A stretch of 64,000 bases of DNA. Source: Psychromonas marina (GTDB lineage Bacteria; Pseudomonadota; Gammaproteobacteria; Enterobacterales; Psychromonadaceae). Positions 16,688-26,556 of the stretch are shown here, one piece after another; position 1 is the stretch's first letter, and every line of letters starts with the position of its first letter. The stretch spans positions 62,001-126,000 of the forward strand of contig NZ_BSPQ01000016.1 of the NCBI RefSeq assembly GCF_030161115.1, read 5' to 3'. The position numbers and the translations under genes were made by a program. Below the pieces are notes generated by a model. It was not told where the DNA came from. It made no database searches and saw nothing but the letters and a program-made list of their open reading frames with translations.

Positions 16688-17629
16688 TTAATGTTTAGTC
16701 AGTGCGTTTTTATTAACGATATCACGCTCAATCAGTTGTGATAGCAATTCATTAGTTCTCTCTCTGAAGAAATCACGTAACAAACGCACCGTTGGCGTTA
16801 TTGATTGACGACTTGGACAAACTAACCATAGTTCTGTGGATGTTGGAGTAAATTCTGGCATGACATGAATAACCCGGTTATTGAGTAAATCATCGGCCAT
16901 ATCTAGGCATGATTTAATCGCAATGCCTTGACCGTTAACGCACCAACGTCGCACTAAATCACCATCATTTGAAGCGCGTTTACCTTTTAGCTTTATTTTG
17001 TAAGTTTCATCTTCTTGGCTAAAGTGCCATTCATCCTGAACAATGTCTTGGAGTTGATAAAACAGGGCATTATGTTCACTTAATTGTTCTGGATGTACAG
17101 GTGTACCATGTTGTTTTAGATATTCAGGTGAAGCACATAATACCCGTGGCACATTACAAATTTTAAAGCCGTACATATTCGCATCATTTGGCGATCCATA
17201 ACGTAGTGCCATATCCACCGAGTCACGATAGAAATCAATATTACTATCGGTGATGTTACTGCGCAGCCCTACATTAGGATAATGATCTAAAAACTCATCT
17301 AACCATGGTGTGACCACATTTCGTCCGAGATCCGATGAAAGTGCAATACGAACCTCACCACGTAGTTCATCTAGATCTTCTTGTAGGTTTTGTTTAGCAT
17401 CATCAAGCAGTTGCAAGGCTTGCTTGCATTGCGGCAGATAACGTTCTCCAGCGGGTGAAAGCCTGAGTTGTCGTGTGGTGCGCACAAATAGCTCGACACC
17501 GACCGTATTTTCAACGCGTTTAATCGCTGCGCTGGCGGTTGCCATGCGCATATCAAGGCTATTCGCTGCGGCGGTAATACTGCGAAATTCTGCTACCTTT
17601 AGAAACACTTGAAGATCATTAAAGAGCAT
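16688..17629 (-). CDS. LysR-family transcriptional regulator
   Basis: This 313-residue protein has an N-terminal winged helix-turn-helix (about residues 2-60, DLQVFLKVAEFRSITAAA, then RMATASAAIKRVE) and a LysR substrate-binding domain. The LFVRTTRQLRLSPAGERY stretch is typical of the CrgA/DsdC-like subgroup of small-ligand sensors. It converges with the ABM genes, and its promoter faces the lysine riboswitch region. Control of the ABM genes is possible but only inferred from closeness; the ligand is unknown. Confidence 0.88.
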   Translation of the reverse strand: MLFNDLQVFLKVAEFRSITAAANSLDMRMATASAAIKRVENTVGVELFVRTTRQLRLSPAGERYLPQCKQALQLLDDAKQNLQEDLDELRGEVRIALSSDLGRNVVTPWLDEFLDHYPNVGLRSNITDSNIDFYRDSVDMALRYGSPNDANMYGFKICNVPRVLCASPEYLKQHGTPVHPEQLSEHNALFYQLQDIVQDEWHFSQEDETYKIKLKGKRASNDGDLVRRWCVNGQGIAIKSCLDMADDLLNNRVIHVMPEFTPTSTELWLVCPSRQSITPTVRLLRDFFRERTNELLSQLIERDIVNKNALTKH

Positions 17630-17949
17630 AGCTCAATCCTAAGTTGATAATTTATTAATTACTATAGTGTTTTATTTTGAATAAACAATATGAACGATGC
17701 AATGCGGTTATCTATTTTAATATTATAAAAAACCGTGCTTTTATGATTGCGCATATATGTTGATAACATATTATTTCTTGTCGTATTTATTCTTCTGATA
17801 TTCAGGCGCGATATGTGTCGTCGTTTACACTGTCACTCATTAAACAAGCTTCTTGCCTCGATGATAGAGGTTTATCAACTGCTAATTTCACCATTCTGCT
17901 TGATGCTTTATAGATAAATATTAGAGTACTTGATTCAAAAGTCGCGTGT

Positions 17950-17955
17950 TACAAT
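17950..17955 (+). promoter_or_regulatory. probable -10 box of the lysine riboswitch transcript
   Basis: TACAAT followed by CCCGCGC lies about 35 nt before the aptamer's first stem. A weak -35 (ACTTGA/TTGATT around 17928-17935) is nearby. Confidence 0.45.
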
Positions 17956-17988
17956 CCCGCGCAAGAATAATGGGTAACCTTTTTCTTA

Positions 17989-18157
17989 CAGTAGAGGCGC
18001 ATTACCTATCAGTAACTTAGAGAAGATCGACAATCTGTGATCCTAAGTGAAAGGAGTTAATGCCGAAGTAGTTCTAGGCTGTCAACCTAACTATTGGTGT
18101 CGTTTTTAATAAATGCGAGACTGTCATGCCAGATCAGATCTGGATGGAGAGCTACAA
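17989..18157 (+). ncRNA. lysine riboswitch (L box) aptamer
   Basis: The order of conserved blocks matches the L box: GTAGAGGCGC at the 5' side (17991), a TCAGTAACTTAGAGAAGATC segment, GTGAAAGG and then TGCCGAAG (about 18046-18070), a GGCTGTC block, ACTGTCATG, and GGATGGAGAGCTAC at the 3' side, which pairs back to GTAG to form P1. The downstream gene is an NhaC-family transporter, a known lysine-riboswitch target (LysW type). Lysine binding should reduce expression, probably through the hairpin at 18286. Confidence 0.92.
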
Positions 18158-18285
18158 CATGTTAAACATTAGATAATAATTATTTATATCTGTTTAACTT
18201 GCTTCCCTTTGAATACCTCATTAAACAATATCTGTTACTAAGCTTCATATAATAAATTTTTGTTTTATAGCATTACGTTAAAAAC

Positions 18286-18315
18286 AACCCCTCTTATTGA
18301 CGAGTCTGGGGTTTT
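18286..18315 (+). terminator. riboswitch expression-platform terminator
   Basis: AACCCC (18286-18291) pairs with GGGGTT (18308-18313), followed by TTTT, 25 nt before the ATG. The position between the L box and the coding start fits a lysine-dependent transcription terminator. The anti-terminator partner was not resolved by eye. Confidence 0.7.
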
Positions 18316-18340
18316 CTATGATTAAGGAAGGTAAAAATAA

Positions 18341-19906
18341 ATGACTTTGATAGACTTCGCAGCATCACCGCTGTCGGTTCTACCCGCTATAATTGCACTG
18401 GGATTAGCAATAATTACACGCCGTGTTTTAGTGTCGCTAGGTGTTGGTATTATCCTGGGCGCACTACTACTTTCTAACTTTGCTCCGATGAGCGCGATCT
18501 CTTATATTGCGAATACAGTGCAAGGCGTGATCATGGAAGATGGTGGTATCAATACTTGGAATATGAGTATTGTCGCATTCTTATTACTATTGGGTATGAT
18601 GACTGCTTTGCTTACTTTGTCTGGTGGTACACGCGCATTTGCCGATTGGGCACTGGATCATATTAAAGATAAGCGTGGCGCTTCATTTTTAGCAGCTTTT
18701 TTAGGCGTATTCATCTTTATCGATGATTACTTCAACAGTCTTGCTGTTGGTTCTATCTCACGCCCTGTGACCGACCGATTCAATGTCTCACGCGCAAAAT
18801 TAGCATACATTCTAGATTCGACTGCTGCACCGATGTGTATTTTAATGCCCGTTTCAAGTTGGGGCGCTTACATCATGACGATTATTGCAGGCATTCTAGT
18901 AAGCCATGGCATCAATGATTATTCACCGTTAGGTGCGTATATGGCACTAATTCCGATGAACTTCTATGCGATATTCACGCTATTAATGGTATTTGCCGTT
19001 ATCTACTTTAAACTTGATGTTGGTCCGATGAAGCAACATGAGATTGAAGCCGAAAGTAAAGGTTCAGTTCATGCTGGCGATCAAGATGCTGCTGACTTAC
19101 ATGATGAGTTAGGCATTACAGAAAGTGAAAAAGGTAAGGTAAGTGATTTAATCTACCCAATTGTTGCATTAATTGCAGGCACACTATTTTTCATGATCTA
19201 CTCAGGTGCTCAATCACTTGCAGCAAGTGAGTTGCCATTCTCTGTGTTAGGTTCATTTGAAAATACCGATGTCGGTTCTTCACTAGTCTACGGTGGAATC
19301 GTTGGTTTATTGGTGACATTAACGACGACGTTCAAGCAGAAATTACCGTTGAAAGAGATTGGTTTTGCCGCTTGGATTGGCGCTAAATCGATGTTTGGTG
19401 CGATTATCATTCTATTCTTTGCTTGGTCTATCGGCTCTGTGATTGGTGATATGAAAACGGGTGCTTACTTATCAAGCCTTGTGCAAGGTAATATCGGTCT
19501 ACATTGGTTACCGGTTATCCTGTTTGTATTATCTGGTTTAATGGCATTTTCAACGGGTACCTCTTGGGGCACCTTTGGTATTATGTTACCTATTGCTGGA
19601 GATTTAGCGGGCGCAACTGATTTAGCACTTATGCTGCCAATGCTAAGCGCTGTATTAGCAGGTTCTGTATTTGGCGATCACTGTTCACCTATTTCAGATA
19701 CTACCATCCTGTCATCAACGGGGGCACGTTGTAAGCATATTGACCATGTGGCAACACAGCTACCCTATGCGCTGTCGATGGCTGCTGTTTCGATGATTGG
19801 TTTTGTCGTGATTGGTTTCACTAGCTCTTTATTAACCGCATTAGCTGCTTCAAGCCTTGCTTTTATTGCTGTTATTGCTGTAATGAAAGTACTTTCTAAG
19901 CGTTAA
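18341..19906 (+). CDS. lysW: NhaC-superfamily transporter, probable lysine permease (LysW type)
   Basis: This 521-residue membrane protein has a dozen or so hydrophobic segments and NhaC-family signatures: FIDDYFNSLAVGSISRP (about residue 126), STAAPMCILMPVSSWGAY, and FGDHCSPISDTTILSSTGA near residue 450. NhaC proteins exchange sodium and protons or import amino acids. The lysine riboswitch directly upstream argues strongly that the substrate is lysine, as proposed for LysW. AAGGAAGG upstream is a good ribosome site. The symbol follows the riboswitch-based assignment, not sequence alone. Confidence 0.85.
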   Translation: MTLIDFAASPLSVLPAIIALGLAIITRRVLVSLGVGIILGALLLSNFAPMSAISYIANTVQGVIMEDGGINTWNMSIVAFLLLLGMMTALLTLSGGTRAFADWALDHIKDKRGASFLAAFLGVFIFIDDYFNSLAVGSISRPVTDRFNVSRAKLAYILDSTAAPMCILMPVSSWGAYIMTIIAGILVSHGINDYSPLGAYMALIPMNFYAIFTLLMVFAVIYFKLDVGPMKQHEIEAESKGSVHAGDQDAADLHDELGITESEKGKVSDLIYPIVALIAGTLFFMIYSGAQSLAASELPFSVLGSFENTDVGSSLVYGGIVGLLVTLTTTFKQKLPLKEIGFAAWIGAKSMFGAIIILFFAWSIGSVIGDMKTGAYLSSLVQGNIGLHWLPVILFVLSGLMAFSTGTSWGTFGIMLPIAGDLAGATDLALMLPMLSAVLAGSVFGDHCSPISDTTILSSTGARCKHIDHVATQLPYALSMAAVSMIGFVVIGFTSSLLTALAASSLAFIAVIAVMKVLSKR

Positions 19907-19930
19907 TTAAGAAACTACTCTGTGACGTTT

Positions 19931-19956
19931 AAAAACCAGCTTCGGCTGGTTTTTTT
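19931..19956 (+). terminator. intrinsic terminator after lysW
   Basis: AAAAACCAGC (19931-19940), a TTCG tetraloop and GCTGGTTTTTTT form a stable tetraloop hairpin with a T-tract. Confidence 0.93.
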
Positions 19957-20141
19957 GTTTCTGTTGATTTTATAATTTCACCTAAACAAAGATGATGTCG
20001 TTGCCGGACTATAAATTTAAAGTCAGCTTTTCACTGTATTACGATTCGTTAATTTCAATTTAGTGATAGATCACGTACACTACGCGCTTATTTTTTAAGC
20101 CTGTTTTTTAGGCGATTTTTTATATAGTGAGCAGGTGAAGC

Positions 20142-21770
20142 ATGATACGTCTCAACCAAGTTAAATTACCGTTAGATCATAGTGAAGATGCGCTACAACA
20201 GTTTGTATTAGACAAGCTAAACATATCTGAACAACAACTGGTTGATATCCACGTATTTAAGCGTGGTTATGATGCACGTAAACGTAATGTAATTACGCTT
20301 ATCTACACTCTTGATGTAACTCTGCAAAACGTGGATGAAGCGGCTATTCTAAGTGCCCTTGAAAAAGATCAAAATATTCGTGTTTCACCAGATACTGATT
20401 ACAAATATGTCACTCAAGCACCAGCTGATTTAAATGAGCGTCCAATTGTCATCGGCATGGGACCTTGTGGTTTGTTTGTTGGTTTAATCCTTGCGCAAAT
20501 GGGCTTCAAGCCAATCATTTTAGAACGTGGCAAGTCGGTACATGAACGTGCTAAAGATACCTTCCGTTTTTGGCGTACAAGCGAACTAAATACGGAATCA
20601 AACGTGCAATTTGGTGAAGGTGGCGCGGGCACTTTCTCTGATGGTAAACTTTATAGCCAAGTGAAAGATCCGGGTTTTCTAGGCCTTAAAGTAAAACAAG
20701 AGTTTGTTGCTGCAGGTGCGCCAGCAGAAATTATTTATGTCAGCAAACCACACATTGGTACTTATAAGTTAGTGACTATGGTCGAGAAAATGCGCCGTAA
20801 AATCATCGAACTCGGTGGTGAAATTCGCTTTGAAACACGCGTAGAAGAGATCAATGTTGAAGGTGAGGGCGAAAATCGTCAAGTGACAGGTGTTACGCTA
20901 AACGGTGGTGAAGTGATTAACTCTAAACATGTTACGTTAGCAATTGGCCACAGTGCACGTGATACGGTGCAAATGTTACATGATAAAGGGGTACAGTTAG
21001 AAGCACAGTCATTCTCGATTGGTTTCCGTATCGAGCATAAACAAGAGATGATCGATAAATGTCGCTTTGGTATTAATGCCGGTCACCCAATTTTAGGTGC
21101 AGCTGATTACAAATTGGTACATCACTGTAAAAATGGTCGAAGTGTTTATAGCTTCTGTATGTGTCCGGGTGGTGTTGTTGTTGCAGCAACCTCTGAAGAG
21201 CATGCGGTTGTTACTAATGGTATGAGTCAATACTCACGTAGTGAGCGTAATGCTAACAGTGCGATTGTCGTGGGTATTAACCCAAGTGATTTCGATAATG
21301 ATCCGCTGCAAGGTATCGAATTACAACGCAAACTTGAGCGTAATGCTTATGTGATGGGTGGCAGTAACTACGATGCACCGGCACAAATGGTAGGTGACTT
21401 CTTAAATGCGGGTCAAGGTAAACCCTTTGAAAACGTTGAGCCTTCTTACAAACCTAATGTAAAAATGACTGATTTATCGCCTGCGTTACCGGATTTTGCC
21501 ATTGATGCGCTGCGTGAAGCGATTCCTGCTTTTGCTAAGAAAATCCGTGGTTTTGATAGTAAAGATGCAATGCTGACAGGGGTTGAAACGCGTACTTCTT
21601 CTCCTGTACAAATAAAACGTGGTAACGATTTCCAAAGTTTAAACACCAAAGGTTTATACCCTGGTGGTGAAGGTGCTGGATATGCCGGTGGTATTTTATC
21701 CGCTGGTATCGATGGTATTAAAATTGCTGAAGCTGTGGCGTTAGATATGATTAAAAGCATCAAGGCTTAA
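20142..21770 (+). CDS. NAD(P)/FAD-dependent oxidoreductase (COG2509 type)
   Basis: This 542-residue flavoprotein has a small N-terminal domain (about residues 1-95) before the dinucleotide-binding core. The FAD site is VIGMGPCGLFVGLILAQMG (about residue 103), followed by FGEGGAGTFSDGKLYS, which is diagnostic of the COG2509 FAD-dependent dehydrogenases. Near the end GGEGAGYAGGILSAGIDG is the second conserved FAD contact. The reaction is not established for the family. It is monocistronic, flanked by terminators at 19931 and 21781. A small hairpin (20099-20113) lies in its leader. Confidence 0.85.
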   Translation: MIRLNQVKLPLDHSEDALQQFVLDKLNISEQQLVDIHVFKRGYDARKRNVITLIYTLDVTLQNVDEAAILSALEKDQNIRVSPDTDYKYVTQAPADLNERPIVIGMGPCGLFVGLILAQMGFKPIILERGKSVHERAKDTFRFWRTSELNTESNVQFGEGGAGTFSDGKLYSQVKDPGFLGLKVKQEFVAAGAPAEIIYVSKPHIGTYKLVTMVEKMRRKIIELGGEIRFETRVEEINVEGEGENRQVTGVTLNGGEVINSKHVTLAIGHSARDTVQMLHDKGVQLEAQSFSIGFRIEHKQEMIDKCRFGINAGHPILGAADYKLVHHCKNGRSVYSFCMCPGGVVVAATSEEHAVVTNGMSQYSRSERNANSAIVVGINPSDFDNDPLQGIELQRKLERNAYVMGGSNYDAPAQMVGDFLNAGQGKPFENVEPSYKPNVKMTDLSPALPDFAIDALREAIPAFAKKIRGFDSKDAMLTGVETRTSSPVQIKRGNDFQSLNTKGLYPGGEGAGYAGGILSAGIDGIKIAEAVALDMIKSIKA

Positions 21771-21780
21771 ATAAGTAACT

Positions 21781-21803
21781 GACAGCTGAGCCTTTCAGCT
21801 GTC
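21781..21803. terminator. bidirectional terminator
   Basis: GACAGCTGA (21781-21789) and TCAGCTGTC (21795-21803) form a 9-bp stem with a 5-nt loop, between the convergent FAD oxidoreductase and GGDEF genes. TTATTTCT follows on the plus strand. Confidence 0.75.
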
Positions 21804-24068
21804 TTATTTCTCATGTTGATCAAGGTCTTGATATAAGCAATATTGCCCCTTACCGAGGCTTTTGGCTTTGTAGAGGGCTTTGTCGGCATGGTTAACAAAC
21901 TCTTCTTCGGTCACGCCATCCTGTGGTGAGATAGCAATACCTATTGTTGCACCTATTTTCATGACTTGATCATCAATATTCATTGGTTTAGAGAGTACTT
22001 GTAGAATTTTCTTCGCTGGGGTGATGGGATCAAACTGTCCATCTACACTGTTTAAGATAATCGCAAATTCATCGCCGCCTAAGCGGGCGATTAAGTCAAC
22101 ATTACGTGTGACCTTTTCGAGTCGTCTAGAAACCAGTTGCAACACTTTATCGCCAACATTATGCCCGTAGGTATCATTAATCGGCTTAAAATTATCAAGA
22201 TCAATAATTAACAATCCAACGCTTAATTGTAACCGTTTCTTACCTTCAATCGAGCGTTTTAGTGCTTGATTAAAATGGCGACGGTTAGCAAGGTCAGTCA
22301 GTGGGTCGGTTAATATTAAATGTTGAATTGCTTGCTCATCTTTTTTACGTTGTGTGATATCACGAATAATAGCGGTGTAATTAATCTCATGATTAAATTC
22401 AGACTGACCGAGGAAAATTTCTACAGGAAATAATGTGCCATTTGCATGTTTGACATCTTGCTCACGACTGCTTTTATCTACCCTCGGTGACTTCTGATTA
22501 TTGAAATCTTCCATTATCTTAGGGTGTCGTGCTGCGATATCTGTTGGCATTAATAGGGTAATGTTTTTCCCTATCAACTGAGCTTCACGATAGCCAAACA
22601 TTAATTCAGTTGCTGTATTGATACTTTCAATGATCCCCTGTTTGTTGGTTGTGATGATCGCATCATGTACCGTGTTAAGGATCATATTGACGCGACTTTG
22701 GTTATCCAGAGCATTGTTACGATCAATTTCTGCACTTTTTTGTAATTCGATAAGGTGACTGGCGAGTGTCAATGCTTGCTCGGTTTTTTGCTCACTTTTA
22801 TTTTGTAGCACGGTAATCTCTGCGAGCTGCTTTAAGGTTGTTTTGTTCATTTGGATTAACGATTTGGCAATATGGCGGCGTTTACTTTCATTTTTCTTGA
22901 AAATACGCATAGAGCGAATTATTTGTTGTATTTCAAGAGTTTGATTTATACCTATATTAATTGATTTTTTATGTCGTTGTCGGGCGAGCAATACCATTGA
23001 AACGGTGATTTTCTGTAGAGGGATGATGACTTTTATAAACATCACATAAGCAAAAGCAAGCAGGCTTAATATACTAATTACGATAATTGCTTTGATGAGG
23101 TTATCTATGCTGCTTTGAATATGGTGAATTTTTTCCCCTACTTCAGCGGTTTTACTGCGTAGTTCAATCTCAATATGTTGGTTTAATACTTCTATTGCAT
23201 TGATTATTTTTCTATTGATACTGTTTAACGCTAAAACATTTTTTTGTTCGACCTGTTGATTGGGTTGAGTTAATTGCTTTAACCGTTGCTGATAGAAGTC
23301 AGTACTGTCGACTAAATTGTTTAATACTCTTTTTTCGTCAACGGTGAGTACCTGCTGTAAGTATTTTTCTACTATCACACGAACTTCATCGAGGCTCTCT
23401 TGTGCCGCATTGGCATAATAGCTATCAGCTCTTAATTGATAATTTTTAATATGATGAATTAATCCTCCGTAACCAAGCTTTGCGACTAAATCGGTCAGTA
23501 ATATAAACTTGTCGGGAGAGGATGTTTGCTTTTCCCCATTTTGAGTGACGAAGTTGCGATTATATTTTTCTAATACCGCTAGGCCACGTAATGCAGAATC
23601 GTTATTAATGCGCATAAATTGGTCGAGTTTATGCTGGGGAGCATTTTGTTTAAAAAGTGAAAGTAACTTATCGCAGTTATCTTGATACTGTTTCACTACC
23701 GCTGCAATGTCTTTGAGGGCATCGCGCTCAGTATCGGATAGTTGAAATGAATTGTAGAGTTGAATGATGCTATCAATGCTTTGTAAGTCTGACTTAATGC
23801 TCTCGAGTTGATCAATGTTATCGTTCAAAATCGCATTTTTTAGTTTATGGATCATGCCGCCGAATCCCAAAAATCGGCGAATGGAATTTTCTAAACGTAA
23901 TTTTTCAGATTGCTCAACTTGCACTTCCTCCCATAACGTTTCAATTTTCAATACATCAGACTTTATTTTAAGCATACTGATGATCTGAGCACTCGCCATT
24001 AATACAATCAATGAAAGTAACATGATGCTGATAAATTTTAGCGTAATATTGGGTGTGACTTTTTTCAT
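21804..24068 (-). CDS. membrane PAS-GGDEF sensor diguanylate cyclase
   Basis: This 754-residue protein is predicted to make cyclic di-GMP. A membrane segment at 10-33 and another at 325-349 enclose a helical periplasmic sensor. Residues 350-450 are a linker and coiled coil, a PAS domain spans about 461-575, and a GGDEF domain lies at about 585-745. The catalytic GGDEF is intact (664-668), with the inhibitory I-site RNVD at 655-658, five residues before it. There is no EAL domain. The sensor contains two copies of a GGxIHxxKN motif (68-78 and 200-209), an internal duplication. The signal is unknown. Confidence 0.92.
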   Translation of the reverse strand: MKKVTPNITLKFISIMLLSLIVLMASAQIISMLKIKSDVLKIETLWEEVQVEQSEKLRLENSIRRFLGFGGMIHKLKNAILNDNIDQLESIKSDLQSIDSIIQLYNSFQLSDTERDALKDIAAVVKQYQDNCDKLLSLFKQNAPQHKLDQFMRINNDSALRGLAVLEKYNRNFVTQNGEKQTSSPDKFILLTDLVAKLGYGGLIHHIKNYQLRADSYYANAAQESLDEVRVIVEKYLQQVLTVDEKRVLNNLVDSTDFYQQRLKQLTQPNQQVEQKNVLALNSINRKIINAIEVLNQHIEIELRSKTAEVGEKIHHIQSSIDNLIKAIIVISILSLLAFAYVMFIKVIIPLQKITVSMVLLARQRHKKSINIGINQTLEIQQIIRSMRIFKKNESKRRHIAKSLIQMNKTTLKQLAEITVLQNKSEQKTEQALTLASHLIELQKSAEIDRNNALDNQSRVNMILNTVHDAIITTNKQGIIESINTATELMFGYREAQLIGKNITLLMPTDIAARHPKIMEDFNNQKSPRVDKSSREQDVKHANGTLFPVEIFLGQSEFNHEINYTAIIRDITQRKKDEQAIQHLILTDPLTDLANRRHFNQALKRSIEGKKRLQLSVGLLIIDLDNFKPINDTYGHNVGDKVLQLVSRRLEKVTRNVDLIARLGGDEFAIILNSVDGQFDPITPAKKILQVLSKPMNIDDQVMKIGATIGIAISPQDGVTEEEFVNHADKALYKAKSLGKGQYCLYQDLDQHEK

Positions 24069-24152
24069 AAAAGACCTTTTAATCTAACATCTAAAAGGTA
24101 GTGTTGAACTGCTTTCTTGTAAATATAACTTTTTGTAAATAACGGAGAAAAA

Positions 24153-25079
24153 ATGAAAATTGTGTTATTAGATGCATTAACGCTTGGGGACAGTGATCTC
24201 TCTGAGTTTGCTACATTAGGAGAGTTTACCCGTTATGACGCTACGGAACCGGATCAATGTTTACAGCATATTGCTGATAATGACATTATCATTACCAATA
24301 AAGTGGTCATTGATGAAGCGATCATAAGTGCGAATCCACAACTTAAACTTATCTGTATTGCTGCGACGGGGATGAATAATGTGGACTTAGTCGCTGCTAA
24401 AAAAGCCAATGTAAGCGTCAAAAATGTGTCTGGGTATTCTACAGAAAGTGTTGCCCAAGCCACCTTTGCCATGCTGTTTCAGCTATTACATCAGCAACGC
24501 TACTATGATCACTATGTGATGGAGAAAAAGTGGTGTGACAGTCCTAACTTCACCCATATCAGTCGCCCGTTCACGGAGATAAAAAGTAAACGTTGGGGAA
24601 TTATAGGGCTCGGAGGAATAGGAAGACGGGTTGCTGAGTTAGCCACTGCATTTGGTTGTGAGGTTTGTTACTTCTCTACCTCTGGTCAAAATAACCAAGC
24701 TGATTATCAGCAGGTTGATTTTAAAACGTTACTTTCACAATGTGACATCATCACGATTCATGCCCCACTCAATGAACAGACTCAAGACTTAATCGATGCA
24801 CAAGCATTAGCGTTATTAAAACCCGGTGCCATTATGTTAAACCTTGGCCGTGGCGGTATTATTGATGAACAGGCGATGGCAAAGTCATTAGATGAACAAG
24901 ATATTTACCATGGCAGTGATGTATTAGCGGTAGAGCCGATGCAAAAAGATCACCCATACTTTGATATTAAACAGCAACACCGTTTAGTGTTAACACCACA
25001 TACTGCTTGGGCAAGCAGCGAAGCACGTAAAAGTTTAGTCGCGCTGGTGGCAGAAAATATAAAAGCTGAAAGTATTTAG
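24153..25079 (+). CDS. NAD-dependent D-2-hydroxyacid dehydrogenase
   Basis: This 308-residue enzyme belongs to the D-isomer-specific 2-hydroxyacid dehydrogenases, closest in style to hydroxypyruvate/glycerate reductases. Key features are the NAD site GLGGIG (about residue 152), the catalytic arginine in NLGRGGI (about residue 230), the catalytic glutamate region AVEPM, and the catalytic histidine in LTPHTAW near residue 286. It reduces a 2-oxoacid, probably hydroxypyruvate or glyoxylate; the exact substrate is inferred. It starts 84 bp from the divergent GGDEF gene, with AACGGAG as the ribosome site. Confidence 0.9.
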   Translation: MKIVLLDALTLGDSDLSEFATLGEFTRYDATEPDQCLQHIADNDIIITNKVVIDEAIISANPQLKLICIAATGMNNVDLVAAKKANVSVKNVSGYSTESVAQATFAMLFQLLHQQRYYDHYVMEKKWCDSPNFTHISRPFTEIKSKRWGIIGLGGIGRRVAELATAFGCEVCYFSTSGQNNQADYQQVDFKTLLSQCDIITIHAPLNEQTQDLIDAQALALLKPGAIMLNLGRGGIIDEQAMAKSLDEQDIYHGSDVLAVEPMQKDHPYFDIKQQHRLVLTPHTAWASSEARKSLVALVAENIKAESI

Positions 25080-25120
25080 CAGTCAGTTAAGGGCGAAATA
25101 AATTCATTTTCATTATAAAA

Positions 25121-25155
25121 AGGGCTGCTTTATTTTCATAAAGCAGCCCTTTCTT
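25121..25155. terminator. bidirectional terminator
   Basis: A 13-bp perfect stem (AGGGCTGCTTTAT at 25121-25133, complement 25138-25150) with a TTTC loop. TTCTT follows on the plus strand and an A-tract precedes it, so it can also serve the minus strand. Confidence 0.9.
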
Positions 25156-25192
25156 TGCTGATAGCTGACAGCTAATAAGTGATAGCTATTTT

Positions 25193-26488
25193 CTAGCCAG
25201 GAAAGAAGATTAACTTAGCTAGGAATAATACCGCTAAGAACCAAACGCTTGCGCTTAACTCTTTCGATTTACCACTGAACACTTTAATTGCAGCAAAAGT
25301 GATGAAACCGATTGCAATACCATTCGCGATAGAGAAAGTAAGTGGCATCATAATCGCAACAACAACAACGGGTGCCGCTTCTGTAATGTCATCCCAGTTA
25401 ATGTCTTTTAGACCACCCACCATCAATACTGCAACATAAAGTAGTGCGCCAGCTGTTGCGTAAGCTGGAACCATACCTGCAAGTGGCGCAAAGAACAGCG
25501 CTAATAGGAACAGTAAACCAACAACAACAGCAGTTAAACCAGTACGACCGCCTTCAGCAACACCAGCAACACTTTCGATGTAACTGGTTGTTGTAGAAGT
25601 ACCTAACATTGAACCCGCAATTGACGCGCCACTATCTGCTAATAACGCACGGTTTAAACGTGGTAAATTACCGTCTTTATCCAGTAACTTTGCTTTATCT
25701 GCAACAGCAATTAACGTACCTGAGGTATCAAACAGATCCACAAACAGGAAGGCAAAAATAACACTGATCATGCCCACGTTAAATGCACCCGCGATATCCA
25801 TCTGCATGAATGTTGGCGCAACGCTTGGCGGCATTGAAATAATGCCTGCGTATTGCACATCGCCTAAAATAATACCGATTGCAGTAACCACTAATATTGC
25901 AATCATCACACCACCTTTAATACGGTAATGCGCAAGGGCAATAATCAGGAAGAAACCAAGTGAAGCCAGTGCAGCAGGTAATTTAGTTAGATCACCTAGT
26001 GATACTAATGTCGCTGGGTTCTGAACAACAATACCGGCGTTTTTAAGTGCAATTAATGCAAGGAAAAGACCGATACCCGCAGCGATACCTTTACGCATTG
26101 GTAGTGGAATAGAGTTGATGATCCACTCACGAATCTTAAATAGACTGAGTAACGTGAAACAGATACCAGAAAGGAATACGGCACCTAATGCTACTTGCCA
26201 TGTGTAACCCATATCGAGTACAACGACGTAAGTGAAGAAAGCGTTTAAGCCCATGCCTGGTGCAAGTGCAACCGGGTAATTAGCGTAAAAGCCCATAATG
26301 AAACAGCCAATGGCTGCGGCTAAACAGGTCGCTACAAAAACTGCTCCTGGATCCATCTCAGTAGCTGATAACATCGATGGGTTTACAAAGATGATATAAG
26401 CCATGGTTAAAAAGGTAGTGAAACCTGCAATAACCTCCGTTTTTAGCGACGTATTATGTTCGCTAAGTTTAAACAATTTTTCAAGCAT
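25193..26488 (-). CDS. NCS2-family adenine/guanine/hypoxanthine permease (AzgA-like)
   Basis: This 431-residue inner membrane protein belongs to the AzgA-like branch of nucleobase/cation symporter 2 proteins. Signatures are AGFTTFLTMAYIIFVNPSML near residue 23, the substrate-binding helix region ALAPGMGLNAFFTYVVV (about residue 75), and FLFVDLFDTSGTLIAVADKA (about residue 246). E. coli relatives are the adenine (PurP, AdeQ) and guanine/hypoxanthine (GhxP, GhxQ) permeases. It imports purine bases with protons; which base is not clear from sequence. Confidence 0.92.
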   Translation of the reverse strand: MLEKLFKLSEHNTSLKTEVIAGFTTFLTMAYIIFVNPSMLSATEMDPGAVFVATCLAAAIGCFIMGFYANYPVALAPGMGLNAFFTYVVVLDMGYTWQVALGAVFLSGICFTLLSLFKIREWIINSIPLPMRKGIAAGIGLFLALIALKNAGIVVQNPATLVSLGDLTKLPAALASLGFFLIIALAHYRIKGGVMIAILVVTAIGIILGDVQYAGIISMPPSVAPTFMQMDIAGAFNVGMISVIFAFLFVDLFDTSGTLIAVADKAKLLDKDGNLPRLNRALLADSGASIAGSMLGTSTTTSYIESVAGVAEGGRTGLTAVVVGLLFLLALFFAPLAGMVPAYATAGALLYVAVLMVGGLKDINWDDITEAAPVVVVAIMMPLTFSIANGIAIGFITFAAIKVFSGKSKELSASVWFLAVLFLAKLIFFPG

Positions 26489-26556
26489 GTTGATTTAACC
26501 CTTAGTTGGAAATGTATGAATTTCTTCAAATTAAGAAATATTTGAATTTCGCGCGG

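Larger units (their letters stand above)
17630..18340. other. 711-bp divergent region: LysR promoter and lysine riboswitch leader
   Basis: The first 300 bp is AT-rich and holds the regulator's promoter. A TACAAT-CCCGCGC promoter at 17950 starts the riboswitch RNA (aptamer 17989-18157). A 125-bp linker and a terminator-like hairpin precede the transporter ATG at 18341. Confidence 0.7.
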
